Below, piece by piece: positions 1-8,722 of a stretch of DNA of 64,000 nucleotides (the first letter of the stretch is position 1; every line of letters begins with the position of its first letter). A program made the translations under genes and the position numbers. The notes under the pieces are model-generated. The model saw only the letters and a list, made by a program, of their open reading frames with translations, was not told the origin of the DNA and searched no databases. Source of the DNA: Blastococcus tunisiensis (GTDB taxonomy: Bacteria; Actinomycetota; Actinomycetes; Mycobacteriales; Geodermatophilaceae); the NCBI RefSeq assembly GCF_900112815.1, contig NZ_FOND01000004.1, positions 186,001 through 250,000 on the forward strand, given 5' to 3'.

Positions 1-134
1 GCTGCTGCTCAGGATGCCGGTTGCGCTCGCCACGGACCCAGTGTCCCTCACCGCGCCGCCGCGCTCGGCAGGCGCCGCGACCGCGCCCTGTGCCACGCTG
101 AGCCGTTGCCGCCCGGCCCGTCGAAGGAGTCACC
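1..134. other. Left window edge with no recognised gene
   Basis: No reading frame here looks like a real gene. The only clear signal is an AAGGAG ribosome binding site at 124-129, six bases before the ATG of the first DUF1206 gene. The promoter of that gene probably lies here or to the left of the window. Confidence 0.5.
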
Positions 135-989
135 ATGAGCGCGCAGGGAACGGCCGGCCGAGGCCTGGGAGCCGCCCGCCAGGCGGGGGACAGCGACGGG
201 CTGGAGCACCTCGCCCGCGTCGGTCCGATCGCCTACGGCGTGGTCCACCTGCTGGTCGCGTGGCTCGCGCTGCAGCTGGCCTGGGGCGGGAGCACCGGCG
301 GGGAGTCCGCCGACCAGTCCGGCGCTCTGCAGACCCTCGCCGAGACGCCACTCGGGAAGCCGCTCCTCTGGGTCCTGGCCGTGGGGCTGATCGCGCTGGC
401 CGCCTGGCAGGCCGCCGAGGTGCTGCGCTGGCGGCACGGCTGGTCCGCCTCGGGCAAGGCTCGATCGCAGGCGCTGGAGCGGACCGGCAAGGCCGTCGTC
501 AAGACGGTCGTCTACGCCGCGCTCGCCGTCCTCGCCATCCGGTTCGCCACGGGCGGTGGACAGGGCAGCTCGCAGCAACAGCAGCAGACCACGGCCGGGG
601 TCTTCGGCTGGCCGGGTGGCCGGTGGCTGGTGGGCGTCGCCGGGCTCGTCCTCGTCGGGGTGGGCGCCTACCACGTCTACAAGGGCCTCACGAAGCGCTT
701 CCTCCGGGAGATCGACACCACCGACTGCTCCCGCTCGGCCCTGCGACTGGTGACGAGGCTCGGCCAGGTGGGCTTCCCGGGCAAGGGGATCGCGCTCGGG
801 GTGGTCGGCGGGCTGTTCGCCTATGCCGCGATCACCTTCGACCCCGAGAAGGCGCAGGGGCTCGACGGCGCGCTGCACACCATCCTCGACCTGCCCTGGG
901 GCCAGATCCTGCTGACCCTGGTCGCCGTCGGCATCGCCGCGTTCGGCGCCTTCTGCATCGTGCGGGCCCGCTACCCCGAGCGCACCTGA
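135..989 (+). CDS. DUF1206 membrane protein, copy 1
   Basis: This 284-residue protein belongs to the DUF1206 family of actinobacterial and proteobacterial membrane proteins of unknown function. It shows the family's threefold internal repeat: each unit starts with a G-x-x-A/G-Y/K-G element (IAYGVVHLLVAWLA near residue 35, VKTVVYAALAVLA near 120, FPGKGIALGVVGGLF near 210) and carries about two membrane segments, giving roughly six in total. The ATG follows an AAGGAG ribosome binding site. The next gene starts 22 bases downstream and encodes a second member, so the two are probably one transcript and may work as a heteromeric membrane complex. No catalytic motif is visible. Confidence 0.85.
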   Translation: MSAQGTAGRGLGAARQAGDSDGLEHLARVGPIAYGVVHLLVAWLALQLAWGGSTGGESADQSGALQTLAETPLGKPLLWVLAVGLIALAAWQAAEVLRWRHGWSASGKARSQALERTGKAVVKTVVYAALAVLAIRFATGGGQGSSQQQQQTTAGVFGWPGGRWLVGVAGLVLVGVGAYHVYKGLTKRFLREIDTTDCSRSALRLVTRLGQVGFPGKGIALGVVGGLFAYAAITFDPEKAQGLDGALHTILDLPWGQILLTLVAVGIAAFGAFCIVRARYPERT

Positions 990-1011
990 GACGACGGACC
1001 CCGCCCTCCTC

Positions 1012-1908
1012 ATGCTCGGCAGGACCGGCTCGAGCCCCGGGACAGGCCCCGCCCGCTCGCTGCGCGACCGCGTGCACGACGTCGTCGAGCGGGCCCGCGC
1101 GGTCACCGACCACCCGGTGCTCACCCACCTGGCACGCGCGGGCCTGATCGCCTACGGCGCGATGCACCTGCTCATCGCCTACCTCGCGGTCCGGCTGGCG
1201 TGGCGGCTGCGCGGCGCCGACGCCGACCAGACCGGTGCGCTGCAGACCGTCGCCGACGGTCCGGGCGGCCGGGTGCTGCTGTGGGCGATCGGCCTCGGCA
1301 TGCTGTCGCTCGCGGTCTGGCAGGGCGGCGAGGTGCTCCTGTGGTGGCGCGGTCTGCTCGACCGGTCGCACCGGGTGCGCACCGCCGTCGTCTGCACCAA
1401 GTGCCTGGCCAAGGCCGTCGTCTACGGCGGCCTCGGCGTCACCGCCCTGCTCTTCGCGGTCGGGGCCGGGTACCAGGCCGACGAGCGGCTGCGCGAGCTC
1501 ACCGACGACACGCTGCTGGTCCCCGGCGGGGCCGCGCTCGTCCTCACCGTGGCGCTCGGGGTGGTCGCGGTGGGGCTCTACACGCTCGTGCGCGGCTTCA
1601 CCGGGGGCTTCATGCGCGACATCGACCTGCCCGCCGCCCCCGACCGCTGGGAGCCGGTGATCGAGGGCATCGGCCGGGTCGGGTACGTCGCCAAGGGGAT
1701 CGCCTTCGGCCTGGTGGGCGTGCTGCTCTGGCGGGCGGCCCTCTCGGCCGACGTGTCGACGGCGACCGGGCTGGACGGAGCCATGACCGTGATCGCCGGC
1801 GTGCGGGGCGGGCCGTGGCTGCTCACCGCGGTCGCGGCCGGGTTCGCCGCGTTCGGGGTCTACGCGCTCGCGAGGGCCCGGTACCCCGACCGCGACCCCA
1901 GTTCCTAG
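1012..1908 (+). CDS. DUF1206 membrane protein, copy 2
   Basis: This is a 298-residue paralog of the preceding gene with the same three-repeat layout (LIAYGAMHLLIAYLAV near residue 45, AKAVVYGGLGVTALLF near 130, VGYVAKGIAFGLVGVLL near 225) and about six membrane segments. The first 40 residues are hydrophilic and Arg-rich, so the N terminus is probably cytoplasmic. Tandem DUF1206 copies suggest local duplication followed by divergence, because the two differ clearly outside the repeat cores. The gene ends in a TAG directly followed by a structured intergenic repeat shared with two other sites in this window. The function is unknown. Confidence 0.84.
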   Translation: MLGRTGSSPGTGPARSLRDRVHDVVERARAVTDHPVLTHLARAGLIAYGAMHLLIAYLAVRLAWRLRGADADQTGALQTVADGPGGRVLLWAIGLGMLSLAVWQGGEVLLWWRGLLDRSHRVRTAVVCTKCLAKAVVYGGLGVTALLFAVGAGYQADERLRELTDDTLLVPGGAALVLTVALGVVAVGLYTLVRGFTGGFMRDIDLPAAPDRWEPVIEGIGRVGYVAKGIAFGLVGVLLWRAALSADVSTATGLDGAMTVIAGVRGGPWLLTAVAAGFAAFGVYALARARYPDRDPSS

Positions 1909-1965
1909 GCCCCCTCCAGGGCACCGCCCCGAGCCTGCGAGGGGTGGGGAGAAGGGGTCCTTCGT
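1908..1965 (+). repeat. Intergenic hairpin repeat family B, copy 1
   Basis: This element lies between convergent genes. Its outer stem pairs GGCCCCCTCC (1908-1917) with GAAGGGGTCC (1951-1960), with two mismatches. The apical part contains GAGCCTGCGAGGGGTGGGG (1931-1949), closely matching the apex of copies at 36256-36315 (inverted) and 55220-55275. It can fold on either strand and may act as a bidirectional terminator. Confidence 0.75.
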
Positions 1966-2714
1966 CAGGTGCGGGGGCCGCCGGCGACGTAGACGACCTG
2001 GCCGGAGACGAACCCGGCGCCCTCGCTGACGAGGAAGGAGACGGTGTGCGCGATGTCCTCGGGCTGCCCGGCCCGGGCGACCGGGATCGCCGCCGCGCGC
2101 TTGGCCACGTAGGGCTCCCACTCCTCCCCGATCCGCTCGGCGGTCGCCCTGGTCATGTCGGTGACGATGAACCCCGGGGCGATCGCGTTGGCCGTCACGC
2201 CGAACTTGCCCAGCTCGATCGCCAGCGTCTTGGTGAACCCCTGCAGGCCGGCCTTCGCGGTGGCGTAGTTGGCCTGGCCGCGGTTGCCCAGCGCCGAGGT
2301 GCTCGACAGGTTGACGATCCGGCCCCACTGCGCGTCGATCATGTGCTTCTGCGCGGCGCGGGTCATGAGGAACGACCCGCGCAGGTGCACGTGCATGACC
2401 AGGTCCCAGTCGGCGTCGCTCATCTTGAACAGCAGGTTGTCCCGGGTGACGCCGGCGTTGTTCACCAGGACGACCGGCGGCCCCAGCTCGGCGGCGACCC
2501 GGTCGACGGCGGCCTGCACCTGATCGGCGTCCCCGACATCGGCGCCGACTGCGAGCGCGCGGCCGCCCGCGGCCTCGATCTCGCCGACCGTGCCGCGGGC
2601 GTCGTCCTCGGACAGGTCGAGGACGGCGACGGCGAAGCCGTCGGCCGCCAGCCGACGGGCGGTCGCCGCCCCGATCCCGCGCGCGGCGCCGGTGACGATG
2701 GCGGCCCGCGCCAT
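1965..2714 (-). CDS. FabG-like short-chain dehydrogenase (3-oxoacyl reductase family)
   Basis: This 249-residue classical SDR probably reduces a 3-oxoacyl thioester with NADPH. It has the nucleotide-binding TGAARGIG motif near residue 8, the NNAG motif near 90, the catalytic Ser in NLSSTSALG and the YATAK Tyr/Lys pair. The ATG at 2714 overlaps the thiolase stop codon by one base (TGATG), so the pair is translationally coupled. A thiolase followed by a 3-ketoacyl reductase resembles acetoacetyl-CoA to 3-hydroxybutyryl-CoA chemistry or the end of a beta-oxidation cycle. No PHA synthase is present in the window, so the exact pathway is open. The length is typical of the family. Confidence 0.88.
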   Translation of the reverse strand: MARAAIVTGAARGIGAATARRLAADGFAVAVLDLSEDDARGTVGEIEAAGGRALAVGADVGDADQVQAAVDRVAAELGPPVVLVNNAGVTRDNLLFKMSDADWDLVMHVHLRGSFLMTRAAQKHMIDAQWGRIVNLSSTSALGNRGQANYATAKAGLQGFTKTLAIELGKFGVTANAIAPGFIVTDMTRATAERIGEEWEPYVAKRAAAIPVARAGQPEDIAHTVSFLVSEGAGFVSGQVVYVAGGPRT

Positions 2715-3931
2715 CAGCGGGCCACCCGCTCGAACAGCGCGGCCAGCCCCTGCCCGCCGCCGATGCACATCGTCTCGAGGCCGTAGCGGACCTCGCGGCG
2801 GTCCATCTCGCGCAGCAGGGTGGCCAGGATCCGCCCGCCGGTCGCGCCCACCGGGTGGCCGAGGGAGATGCCCGAGCCGTTGACGTTGGTCCGCTCGAAG
2901 TCGCTGTCGGTGAAGCCCCACTCGCGGGTCACCGCCAGCACCTGGCTGGCGAACGCCTCGTTGAGCTCGATCAGGTCGACGTCGGAGAGCTTGAGGTCGG
3001 CCTGTGCCAGCGCCTTGGCCGTGGCCGGCACGGGGCCGATGCCCATGGTCTTCGGCGGCACGCCGGCCACGCCCCAGGACACCAGCCGGGCCAGCGGCCG
3101 CAGCCCCAGCTCGGCGGCCTTCTCCGGCGTGGTGACGATCGCGACCGCGGCGCCGTCGTTCTGCCCGCTCGCGTTGCCGGCCGTGACGGTGGCCCCGTCG
3201 TCGTCCCTGCCCATGATCGGGCGGAGCTTGGCGAGGGTCTCCACGTTCGAGTCGGGGCGGATGTGCTCGTCCCGGTCGACGACGGTGTCGCTCTTGCGGC
3301 CCTTCACGGTGACCGGGACGATCTCGTCGGCGAACCGCCCGGCCTCCGTGGCCGCAGCCGCGCGCTGATGGCTGCGGACGGCGTACTCGTCCTGCTCCTC
3401 GCGGGAGATCTTGTACTCCCGGCGCAGGTTCTCCGCCGTCTCCAGCATCCCGCCCGGCACCGGGTGGTTCTGCCCACCGGCGGTGACCCGGCCCCGCGCC
3501 AGCCCGTCCTGCAGCAGCACGCCCGGCCCGGCCTTGACGCCCCAGCGCATCGCCGTCGAGTAGAAGGGCGCATTGCTCATCGACTCCGCGCCGCCGGCCA
3601 GCACCAGCTCCGACGCTCCCGACTGCACCTGCATCGCCGCGTAGAGCACCGCCTGCAGGCCCGAGCCGCAGCGCCGGTCGATCTGGATGCCCGAGGCCGT
3701 CACCGGCAGACCGGCGTCCAGGGCGGCAACCCGGCCGATCGCCGGTGCGTCCATGGTCGGGTAGCAGTGGCCCAGCAGGACGTCCTCCACCGACTCCGGC
3801 GGCAGCCCGGTGCGTTCCACCAGCGCCCGGATCACCGTCGAGGCGAGCTCCTGCGCCGGCACGTCCCGCAGCGATCCGCCGAAGCCCCCGACCGGGGTCC
3901 GCAGCGGCTCGCAGATGACCGCATCTCGCAC
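2714..3931 (-). CDS. Acetyl-CoA C-acetyltransferase (thiolase)
   Basis: This 405-residue thiolase catalyses either condensation of two acetyl-CoA or thiolytic cleavage of 3-ketoacyl-CoA. The acyl-accepting cysteine is in DRRCGSGLQA (Cys88). The NEAFASQ motif, the catalytic His in GHPVGATGGR and the second catalytic Cys in MCIGGGQG are all present. Length and motif order match degradative and biosynthetic thiolases alike, and the sequence alone does not tell which. It is the first gene of a two-gene unit with the downstream SDR. A strong hairpin separates it from the STAS gene upstream, so it is probably transcribed independently. Confidence 0.92.
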   Translation of the reverse strand: MRDAVICEPLRTPVGGFGGSLRDVPAQELASTVIRALVERTGLPPESVEDVLLGHCYPTMDAPAIGRVAALDAGLPVTASGIQIDRRCGSGLQAVLYAAMQVQSGASELVLAGGAESMSNAPFYSTAMRWGVKAGPGVLLQDGLARGRVTAGGQNHPVPGGMLETAENLRREYKISREEQDEYAVRSHQRAAAATEAGRFADEIVPVTVKGRKSDTVVDRDEHIRPDSNVETLAKLRPIMGRDDDGATVTAGNASGQNDGAAVAIVTTPEKAAELGLRPLARLVSWGVAGVPPKTMGIGPVPATAKALAQADLKLSDVDLIELNEAFASQVLAVTREWGFTDSDFERTNVNGSGISLGHPVGATGGRILATLLREMDRREVRYGLETMCIGGGQGLAALFERVAR

Positions 3932-3963
3932 GGTGGTCCTCCCTGTTGCTCTCCGACCGGAAC

Positions 3964-3993
3964 CGACCCCGTCAGCCGGGGCGGACGGGGTCG
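3964..3993 (-). terminator. Hairpin between the STAS gene and the thiolase
   Basis: CGACCCCGTC (3964-3973) and GACGGGGTCG (3984-3993) form a perfect 10-bp stem with a 10-nt loop. It lies downstream of the STAS gene on the minus strand. There is no U tract, which is common for terminators in high-GC actinobacteria. Confidence 0.6.
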
Positions 3994-4069
3994 AGTCTCC
4001 ACCCGGACCGGGCAGGCCGCGCGAGCGGCCCGGCCGAGCCGGGCGCGGGGAGGGTCCAGGACCTGCCGG

Positions 4070-4453
4070 TCAGGCGACGCCCTGCTGCTCCGGGAGCGCG
4101 GAGCCGTCGATCCGCTCGGCGTGCAACAGGTCCCACAGGCCGGTGATCTGCAGCGGCCGGATGACCGCCCGGGAGGACGCCAGCACCCGCATGGCCACGT
4201 CCTGGCGGACGGCGCGGCGGTGTGCGGCCGCCAGCACGCAGAGGCCTGCGGAGTCGAGGAAGGTGACCTGACCGAGGTCGACGGTGAGCTCGCGGACCTC
4301 GCCGTCGAGCTGGGCCTCGAGTGCGCGACGCAGGACCGGCGCAGAGGTGGAGTCCACCTCGCCCGAGGCGGTCACGCGGACGACGGGGCCGGAGCCGGAG
4401 ACGGCGACCGACACGAGCTCGGTGGTCGGTGGGTCGAGCGAGGATGCGGTCAC
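4070..4453 (-). CDS. STAS-domain anti-sigma factor antagonist
   Basis: This 127-residue protein is a single STAS domain of the SpoIIAA/RsbV type, which binds an anti-sigma kinase when dephosphorylated and so releases a sigma factor. The family core is visible: ASGEVDSTSAPVLRRAL, then VDLGQVTFLDSAGLCVL, where the Ser of DSAG is the usual phosphorylation site. The GTG start at 4453 was chosen because GAGAGG lies seven bases upstream. An anti-sigma-type ATPase is encoded 4.3 kb away (8723-9154), which may be its partner, but the two are not in one operon. The C terminus ends in a short polar tail (PEQQGVA). Confidence 0.85.
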   Translation of the reverse strand: MTASSLDPPTTELVSVAVSGSGPVVRVTASGEVDSTSAPVLRRALEAQLDGEVRELTVDLGQVTFLDSAGLCVLAAAHRRAVRQDVAMRVLASSRAVIRPLQITGLWDLLHAERIDGSALPEQQGVA

Positions 4454-4595
4454 GGGCGTGCCTCTCGGAGCGGGATTCCGGACCAGCGGCGGGCCCATCG
4501 GGCCGCGGAACTGGCGAGGCGGCTGGCTGATTGAACCGCTGCCTGTGACCGTATTGACCGCATCGGCACATCGCAAGGGCTGCGATCGGGCGTCC

Positions 4596-4955
4596 ATGGC
4601 TCGTCGTCCGGGTGGCCGCCGCCGTCCGGGACGAGAGCGGATACTGGTCGGCGTGGCGGGTCGATGGGCGGTGGGCGGCGCGGTCGCGGCGCTGGGGGCG
4701 GTCGCCGCCTTCCTGCTGCTGGACCCGGTCATCGCCGCGTTCGCGACCATCCTGTGGGGAACCCTCGTGGTGATGGTCGTGGTGGCCGGCGACTGGGACC
4801 GCCACTCCACCTTCGAGGAGCGCGAGCTCGAGCGGGCGCGCCGGCGCAAGGAGAAGTGGGAGCGCGGCGCGGACGCCCGGGCGCGCGACCGCGCCAGGTT
4901 CGAGGCGCACCGCGCCCGCCAGGACGCGAAGCGGGCCTCCCGGCCCGAGCGGTAA
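4596..4955 (+). CDS. Small membrane protein, DUF3040-like
   Basis: This 119-residue protein has a basic N terminus (ARRPGGRRRPGRER), two adjacent hydrophobic segments at about residues 22-38 and 43-65, and a long charged C-terminal tail rich in Arg, Glu and Lys that is predicted helical. The layout resembles the small actinobacterial membrane proteins grouped as DUF3040, but I am not certain of that family. The ATG at 4596 has no good ribosome binding site. A GTG farther upstream is possible, so the start is uncertain. The function is unknown. Confidence 0.6.
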   Translation: MARRPGGRRRPGRERILVGVAGRWAVGGAVAALGAVAAFLLLDPVIAAFATILWGTLVVMVVVAGDWDRHSTFEERELERARRRKEKWERGADARARDRARFEAHRARQDAKRASRPER

Positions 4956-4963
4956 TCCGCTCG
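4946..4963 (+). terminator. Hairpin overlapping the stop codon of the small membrane gene
   Basis: CGAGCGG (4946-4952) and CCGCTCG (4957-4963) form a perfect 7-bp stem with loop TAAT. The stop codon TAA lies in the loop. It could terminate the upstream transcript before the promoter at 4985. Confidence 0.45.
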
Positions 4964-4984
4964 ACGCGGCGCCGGCACCCCGCC

Positions 4985-4990
4985 TAGCGT
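4985..4990 (+). promoter_or_regulatory. -10 element of a leaderless promoter (TAGCGT)
   Basis: TAGCGT is followed by seven bases and then an ATG at 4998. This is the typical actinobacterial leaderless arrangement. The same CTAGCGTCGTC string recurs upstream of the DinB gene at 46654. Confidence 0.55.
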
Positions 4991-4997
4991 CGTCGGC

Positions 4998-5030
4998 ATG
5001 CGGTACTCCGTGCGCCTGCGCACCGTCTGA
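4998..5030 (+). CDS. Putative 10-residue leader peptide, MRYSVRLRTV
   Basis: This mini-ORF starts at the ATG placed seven bases after a TAGCGT -10 element, so the transcript would begin at its start codon. It encodes MRYSVRLRTV and stops at TGA, 139 bases before the next gene. Leaderless short ORFs ahead of a gene often act in attenuation or translational coupling. The peptide is Arg-rich (3 of 10) but has no run of a single amino acid, so a classical attenuation signal is not obvious. It does not match the Cys-terminated actinobacterial sulfur leader peptides. Real translation is an inference. Confidence 0.4.
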   Translation: MRYSVRLRTV

Positions 5031-5169
5031 GCCGACGTCCCGCGGAGCGGCTGTCGCCGCCCGCCGTCCACGCCCGTGTCGTCCCGGGCGTTCGCTCCCG
5101 TCCCGGCCGGCCGGCGTGGTTCGCCCCGCCGCGTCCCGGCTGCCGCTCCCTCCTCCTCCGGAGATCCCC

Positions 5170-5538
5170 ATGTCACGCCCGTCCCCGATCAGCGACGGCC
5201 CCGCCGCCGCGGCCCGCTCCGCGCTTCCCGAGACCGCCACCGCGGCGTTCGACCGGCTCGCCGGTGCCCTCCTGGCCTCCCCCTCTGCACCACTCGGTCC
5301 GCTGCTGCGAGGGCAGTTGCCGGGCACGGCGGGGGTCCGCTGGCTGCGCCAGGAAGGGCTGCCGCCGACCACCCGCCCGACAGCGCTCACCCCGGCGCAG
5401 TGGCTCTCGCTCCACGAGTGCTGGAGCGCCACCTCCCGCGCTCCCGGACCGGGAACCCCCCGTGGCCGGCGGGGCGGCCGGCCGTCCCCCACCGGGCACG
5501 CGCCCGGGGCCGCGGCCATCCCGCGCTGGGGCCAGTAG
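5170..5538 (+). CDS. Uncharacterised 122-residue protein
   Basis: I do not recognise this protein. It has an Ala-rich helical N-terminal half (residues about 10-75) with a conserved-looking segment LPGTAGVRWLRQEGLPPTT and a motif LTPAQWLSLHECWSATS, followed by a Pro/Gly/Arg-rich disordered tail. Codon use shows the strong G/C third-position bias of a real gene. The ATG at 5170 has GGAG about seven bases upstream. It follows the putative MRYSVRLRTV leader and ends 21 bases before the convergent sacsin-like gene. No membrane segment, signal peptide or cofactor motif is visible. Confidence 0.6.
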   Translation: MSRPSPISDGPAAAARSALPETATAAFDRLAGALLASPSAPLGPLLRGQLPGTAGVRWLRQEGLPPTTRPTALTPAQWLSLHECWSATSRAPGPGTPRGRRGGRPSPTGHAPGAAAIPRWGQ

Positions 5539-5559
5539 GCGGATCCGCGCGTCGGCGCC

Positions 5560-8535
5560 TCACTCTCCGATCGCGTCCTCGGCCGCCAGGTCGGGGGCGC
5601 GGTCGGGGACGGCGAACGCCTCGGCCAGCGCCTGCCGGCTCGACCACGCCCCGGCCCGCCAGGCGAGCGCCCGGCCGAGCGCCTCCGGGGTGCCGTCCAC
5701 GTGGTCCACGTCCCGGGCGGGCCACCAGGCGACCGGTTGCCCGCCCACCTCGAGCCGGTCGTGCAGCTCGACCGTCCCGGGCAGCGCCTCGAGGCCCAGT
5801 CGAGCGGCCGCGAGCGCGGCGCCGGGCAGCTCCGCCCACGGGCGCCGCTGCCCGCGTGCGGTCACGGCGCCGTGCACCCGCTCGCTGGCCAGCGGCAGGT
5901 CCAGCAGGTCCGCGACCGCGCCGGCAGCTCCTCCGGCGGGCACCACGGGCACTCGGACCAGTGGCTGCAACCACGGTGCGTCGAGCACGACCGCGTCGGA
6001 CGCCACCCGCTCCGGCGCCACCCGCACGCGATCCGGCGGGTCGACGTCGATCCCGTCGAGCGCCCGGGCCAGCCGGGCGTACACGGTGCGCAGCACGTCG
6101 GGCCGCACGGTGCGGCCCGGGTCGCCCAGCCGTCCGAGCAGGTCGACCGCGCCGTCCACGTCGGCCAGGACGTCGGCCACCGTCGCGGGCGGCCGGAGCA
6201 GCGCCAGCACCTCCGGATCGGCCGCCGCAGCTTCGTACAGTCCCTGCAACTCCGCGCCGTCCGGGGAGCGGAGCCGGTCGGGCCGCTGCCCCTCCACGAC
6301 CGGGTGCGTCGACAGCCACCACCGCAGGTAGCCCGGCACCGCGACGCCGTCGAGGTCCACGTCCGCCCAGGCCTCGGCGGGCAGGGCGGCCAGGAGCCGG
6401 AGGGCCGGCGTCCAGTCGGTGACCAGCTCCAGGTCGCGGACGGCGGTCAGCACCGGCCATCCGGGTGGTGGCCCGCCGGGCGGCAGCCGGTCGAGGACGT
6501 CGTCCAGCCAGCGATCCACGCCGTCGACGTCCAGGTCGTCCGGGTCGTCGGCCCGCACCAGGGCGAAGGTGTCGAGCACGCCGACCGCGCGGAGCGCCTC
6601 GGGATCGGCGGTGGCGGCCGTGTCCCCGTCCAGCACCCCAAGCGAGCCCTCGGCGAGGACCACGGCCAGCGGCGACCCGGGCAGCACCAGCTCCCCCGCC
6701 GGCGCCCATCCCCCGTCGGCATCGGGCAGCGCGAGCTCGGCCAGCCACGGCAGCTCCCGCGCCTCCGGCCGGGCGGCCGTGACGAGGGCCAGCACCGCCT
6801 CGGCCAGCTCCTCCGGCTCCGGCGCACCGTGGAGGGCGTCGTCCACGGCGTCCATCGAGTTCTCCACGGCGGCACGCACGGCGGGATCGGCCAGGACTGC
6901 AGCCGCGGTGGCCGGTCGCGCCCCGAGCCGTTCCAGCAGCCGCCGCGCGGCGGGCGGGGTGACGGACTGCGGCTCGGCCAGCGGCAGACCGAGAGGGGCC
7001 AGCCGGGAGACGGGGAGCCCCGCGTCGGGCAGCAGCACCCCCGCCGGGCCGTGCGCGGTGCGGCCGTCGGCGAGCGGCACGGGCAGCGCGGCCAGCTCCT
7101 CGCGGTCGGCGCCGTCCAGGGCCGCGTAGAGGGCTGCCCACCACGAGGCCGGCCGGTCCACCCCGCGGACCGCCTCCACCACCTCCGCGATCCCGGTCCG
7201 GCGCACGCCCAGCGCGGTGCGTGCGCGGACGTCCGACCGCTGCGACCAGCCGGCCGGGAGCAGACCGGGGACGACGCCCGCGAGTGCGGCCACCCGCTCC
7301 TCGACCGGGTCCTCCAGGGCGGTCGCCCGGTCCGGCGACTGCCGGGCGCCCGGATCCCCGGCGACGGGGAGCCAGGCGCGGGTCCGCAGCCGGTCCAGGA
7401 CGGCGTGGCACAGGGCGGCGTCCAGCTCGGCGCCGGCCAGGTCCACCCGGGGCACCAGCGCCAGCGCCGCCGGATCGGCGGGCAGCCCCGACACGAGGTC
7501 GGCGACGGTGCCGGCCGCCGCCGAGACCAGGGCATCGGTGACCGGCCCGGGGGCGACGTGCCGGCGGTCGGGACCGAGCGGGAACGGGGCGATCAGCCGC
7601 AGGGGAAGGGAGAACGGCTCGTCGCTCGGGGTGGGGGCGTGCACCACCTGTCCGGGCGGCAGGGGCGCCGGCCGGCCGTCGTCCAGCGGCACCGCCGCGG
7701 TCACCGTCCAGCCGCGGCGGGCCCGCTCCTCGACCGGGCGGTCGAGGAGCAGCTCGGCGGTCAGCTCCCCCGAGCGCTGGGCCACCGCCCACGTCGTGGC
7801 CGACGGGCCGTCCAGCAGCCGGGCGGCACCGGGTCGGCGCTCGATCGCCAGCTCCCGCCGCACGCCGTCGACCAGCACGTCGATCGCGGTCAGCCCCGGG
7901 AGGGCGAGCAGCAGGTCGGCGCGCAGCGCCGCCAGTGCCGACGCCACGACCGGGACCGCACCGGCCCGCAGCGGCAGCACCACCTCGGTCGCGAAGCCCT
8001 CGGGGGGCGTGCCGCCGACCGGCCACGGCAGGCGCAGCACCGGCACCGCGCCGTCCCGGCGGGCGACCTCCGCGGCCAGGGCCGGCACCGCGGTGACCGC
8101 CGCGCGCGTCGGGTCGGCGCCGAACCGCACCCCGCCCGTCGCCGACAGCACGACCGGCTCGTCGGTGACCGCCAGGACGGCGGCGAACCCGACCCCGAAG
8201 CGCCCGACGCCGGCCGGCTCGTCGCGCTTGACCGAGGCGCGCAGCGTCGCCAGCCCCTGCACCCCGGCGGCGTCCAGGGGCGCGCCGGTGTTGGCCGCCC
8301 GCAGCGTCGCTCCGCGCAGCTCCAGCCGCAGGTGCCCCGGGACACCGGCGCGGGCGGCGGCGTCGGCGGCGTTCTGCGCCAGCTCGACCAGCAGCCGGTC
8401 CCGGTAGCCGCCGCGGACGAGGTCCTCCTCGGCGTTGGCGTCCTCGCGGAAGCGCGCCGGATCACCGGTCCACGCCGCGAGGACCCGCCGGCGGATCGCG
8501 GCGGTGCCGAACCGGTCCTCCTCCGCGTTCTGCAT
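5560..8535 (-). CDS. Sacsin/Hsp90-type ATPase-domain protein, 991 residues
   Basis: The N-terminal 250 residues form a GHKL (Hsp90/histidine-kinase type) ATP-binding domain of the sacsin class. The N box appears in RLLVELAQNAADAAARAG near residue 50 and the glycine lid in VGRFGVGFAAVLAVT near residue 110. The remaining 700 or so residues are rich in Ala, Leu, Asp and Pro and contain no domain I can name. Such proteins are widespread in actinobacteria and are often labelled Hsp90-like, but their role is not established. The ATG at 8535 follows GGAAGGGG, eight bases upstream. The gene is divergent from an anti-sigma-type ATPase gene 187 bases away, which also carries a GHKL fold. Confidence 0.8.
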   Translation of the reverse strand: MQNAEEDRFGTAAIRRRVLAAWTGDPARFREDANAEEDLVRGGYRDRLLVELAQNAADAAARAGVPGHLRLELRGATLRAANTGAPLDAAGVQGLATLRASVKRDEPAGVGRFGVGFAAVLAVTDEPVVLSATGGVRFGADPTRAAVTAVPALAAEVARRDGAVPVLRLPWPVGGTPPEGFATEVVLPLRAGAVPVVASALAALRADLLLALPGLTAIDVLVDGVRRELAIERRPGAARLLDGPSATTWAVAQRSGELTAELLLDRPVEERARRGWTVTAAVPLDDGRPAPLPPGQVVHAPTPSDEPFSLPLRLIAPFPLGPDRRHVAPGPVTDALVSAAAGTVADLVSGLPADPAALALVPRVDLAGAELDAALCHAVLDRLRTRAWLPVAGDPGARQSPDRATALEDPVEERVAALAGVVPGLLPAGWSQRSDVRARTALGVRRTGIAEVVEAVRGVDRPASWWAALYAALDGADREELAALPVPLADGRTAHGPAGVLLPDAGLPVSRLAPLGLPLAEPQSVTPPAARRLLERLGARPATAAAVLADPAVRAAVENSMDAVDDALHGAPEPEELAEAVLALVTAARPEARELPWLAELALPDADGGWAPAGELVLPGSPLAVVLAEGSLGVLDGDTAATADPEALRAVGVLDTFALVRADDPDDLDVDGVDRWLDDVLDRLPPGGPPPGWPVLTAVRDLELVTDWTPALRLLAALPAEAWADVDLDGVAVPGYLRWWLSTHPVVEGQRPDRLRSPDGAELQGLYEAAAADPEVLALLRPPATVADVLADVDGAVDLLGRLGDPGRTVRPDVLRTVYARLARALDGIDVDPPDRVRVAPERVASDAVVLDAPWLQPLVRVPVVPAGGAAGAVADLLDLPLASERVHGAVTARGQRRPWAELPGAALAAARLGLEALPGTVELHDRLEVGGQPVAWWPARDVDHVDGTPEALGRALAWRAGAWSSRQALAEAFAVPDRAPDLAAEDAIGE

Positions 8536-8722
8536 GCTCGGCCCCTTCCGCCGCCCGGTCCGGCAGACCCTAGTTCGGGCCGGGGCCGCGGCGATCTCCA
8601 ACTACCGGGTGATACCTGGGTTGGCGGGCTCCCGGATCGGGCACCGCAGCGGTGCACGACCACGACCGAAACCACGGCGTGGCGGAAGGCCTGGAGTGGG
8701 TCCCGGAATCGAGGCGGTGGCT

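Noticed and set aside
832-2328. Long open frame (498 codons) on the minus strand opposite the DUF1206 genes
   Set aside because: It is opposite two clear membrane protein genes, is rich in Arg, Gly and Pro, and has no recognisable domain. Very GC-rich DNA keeps antisense frames open.
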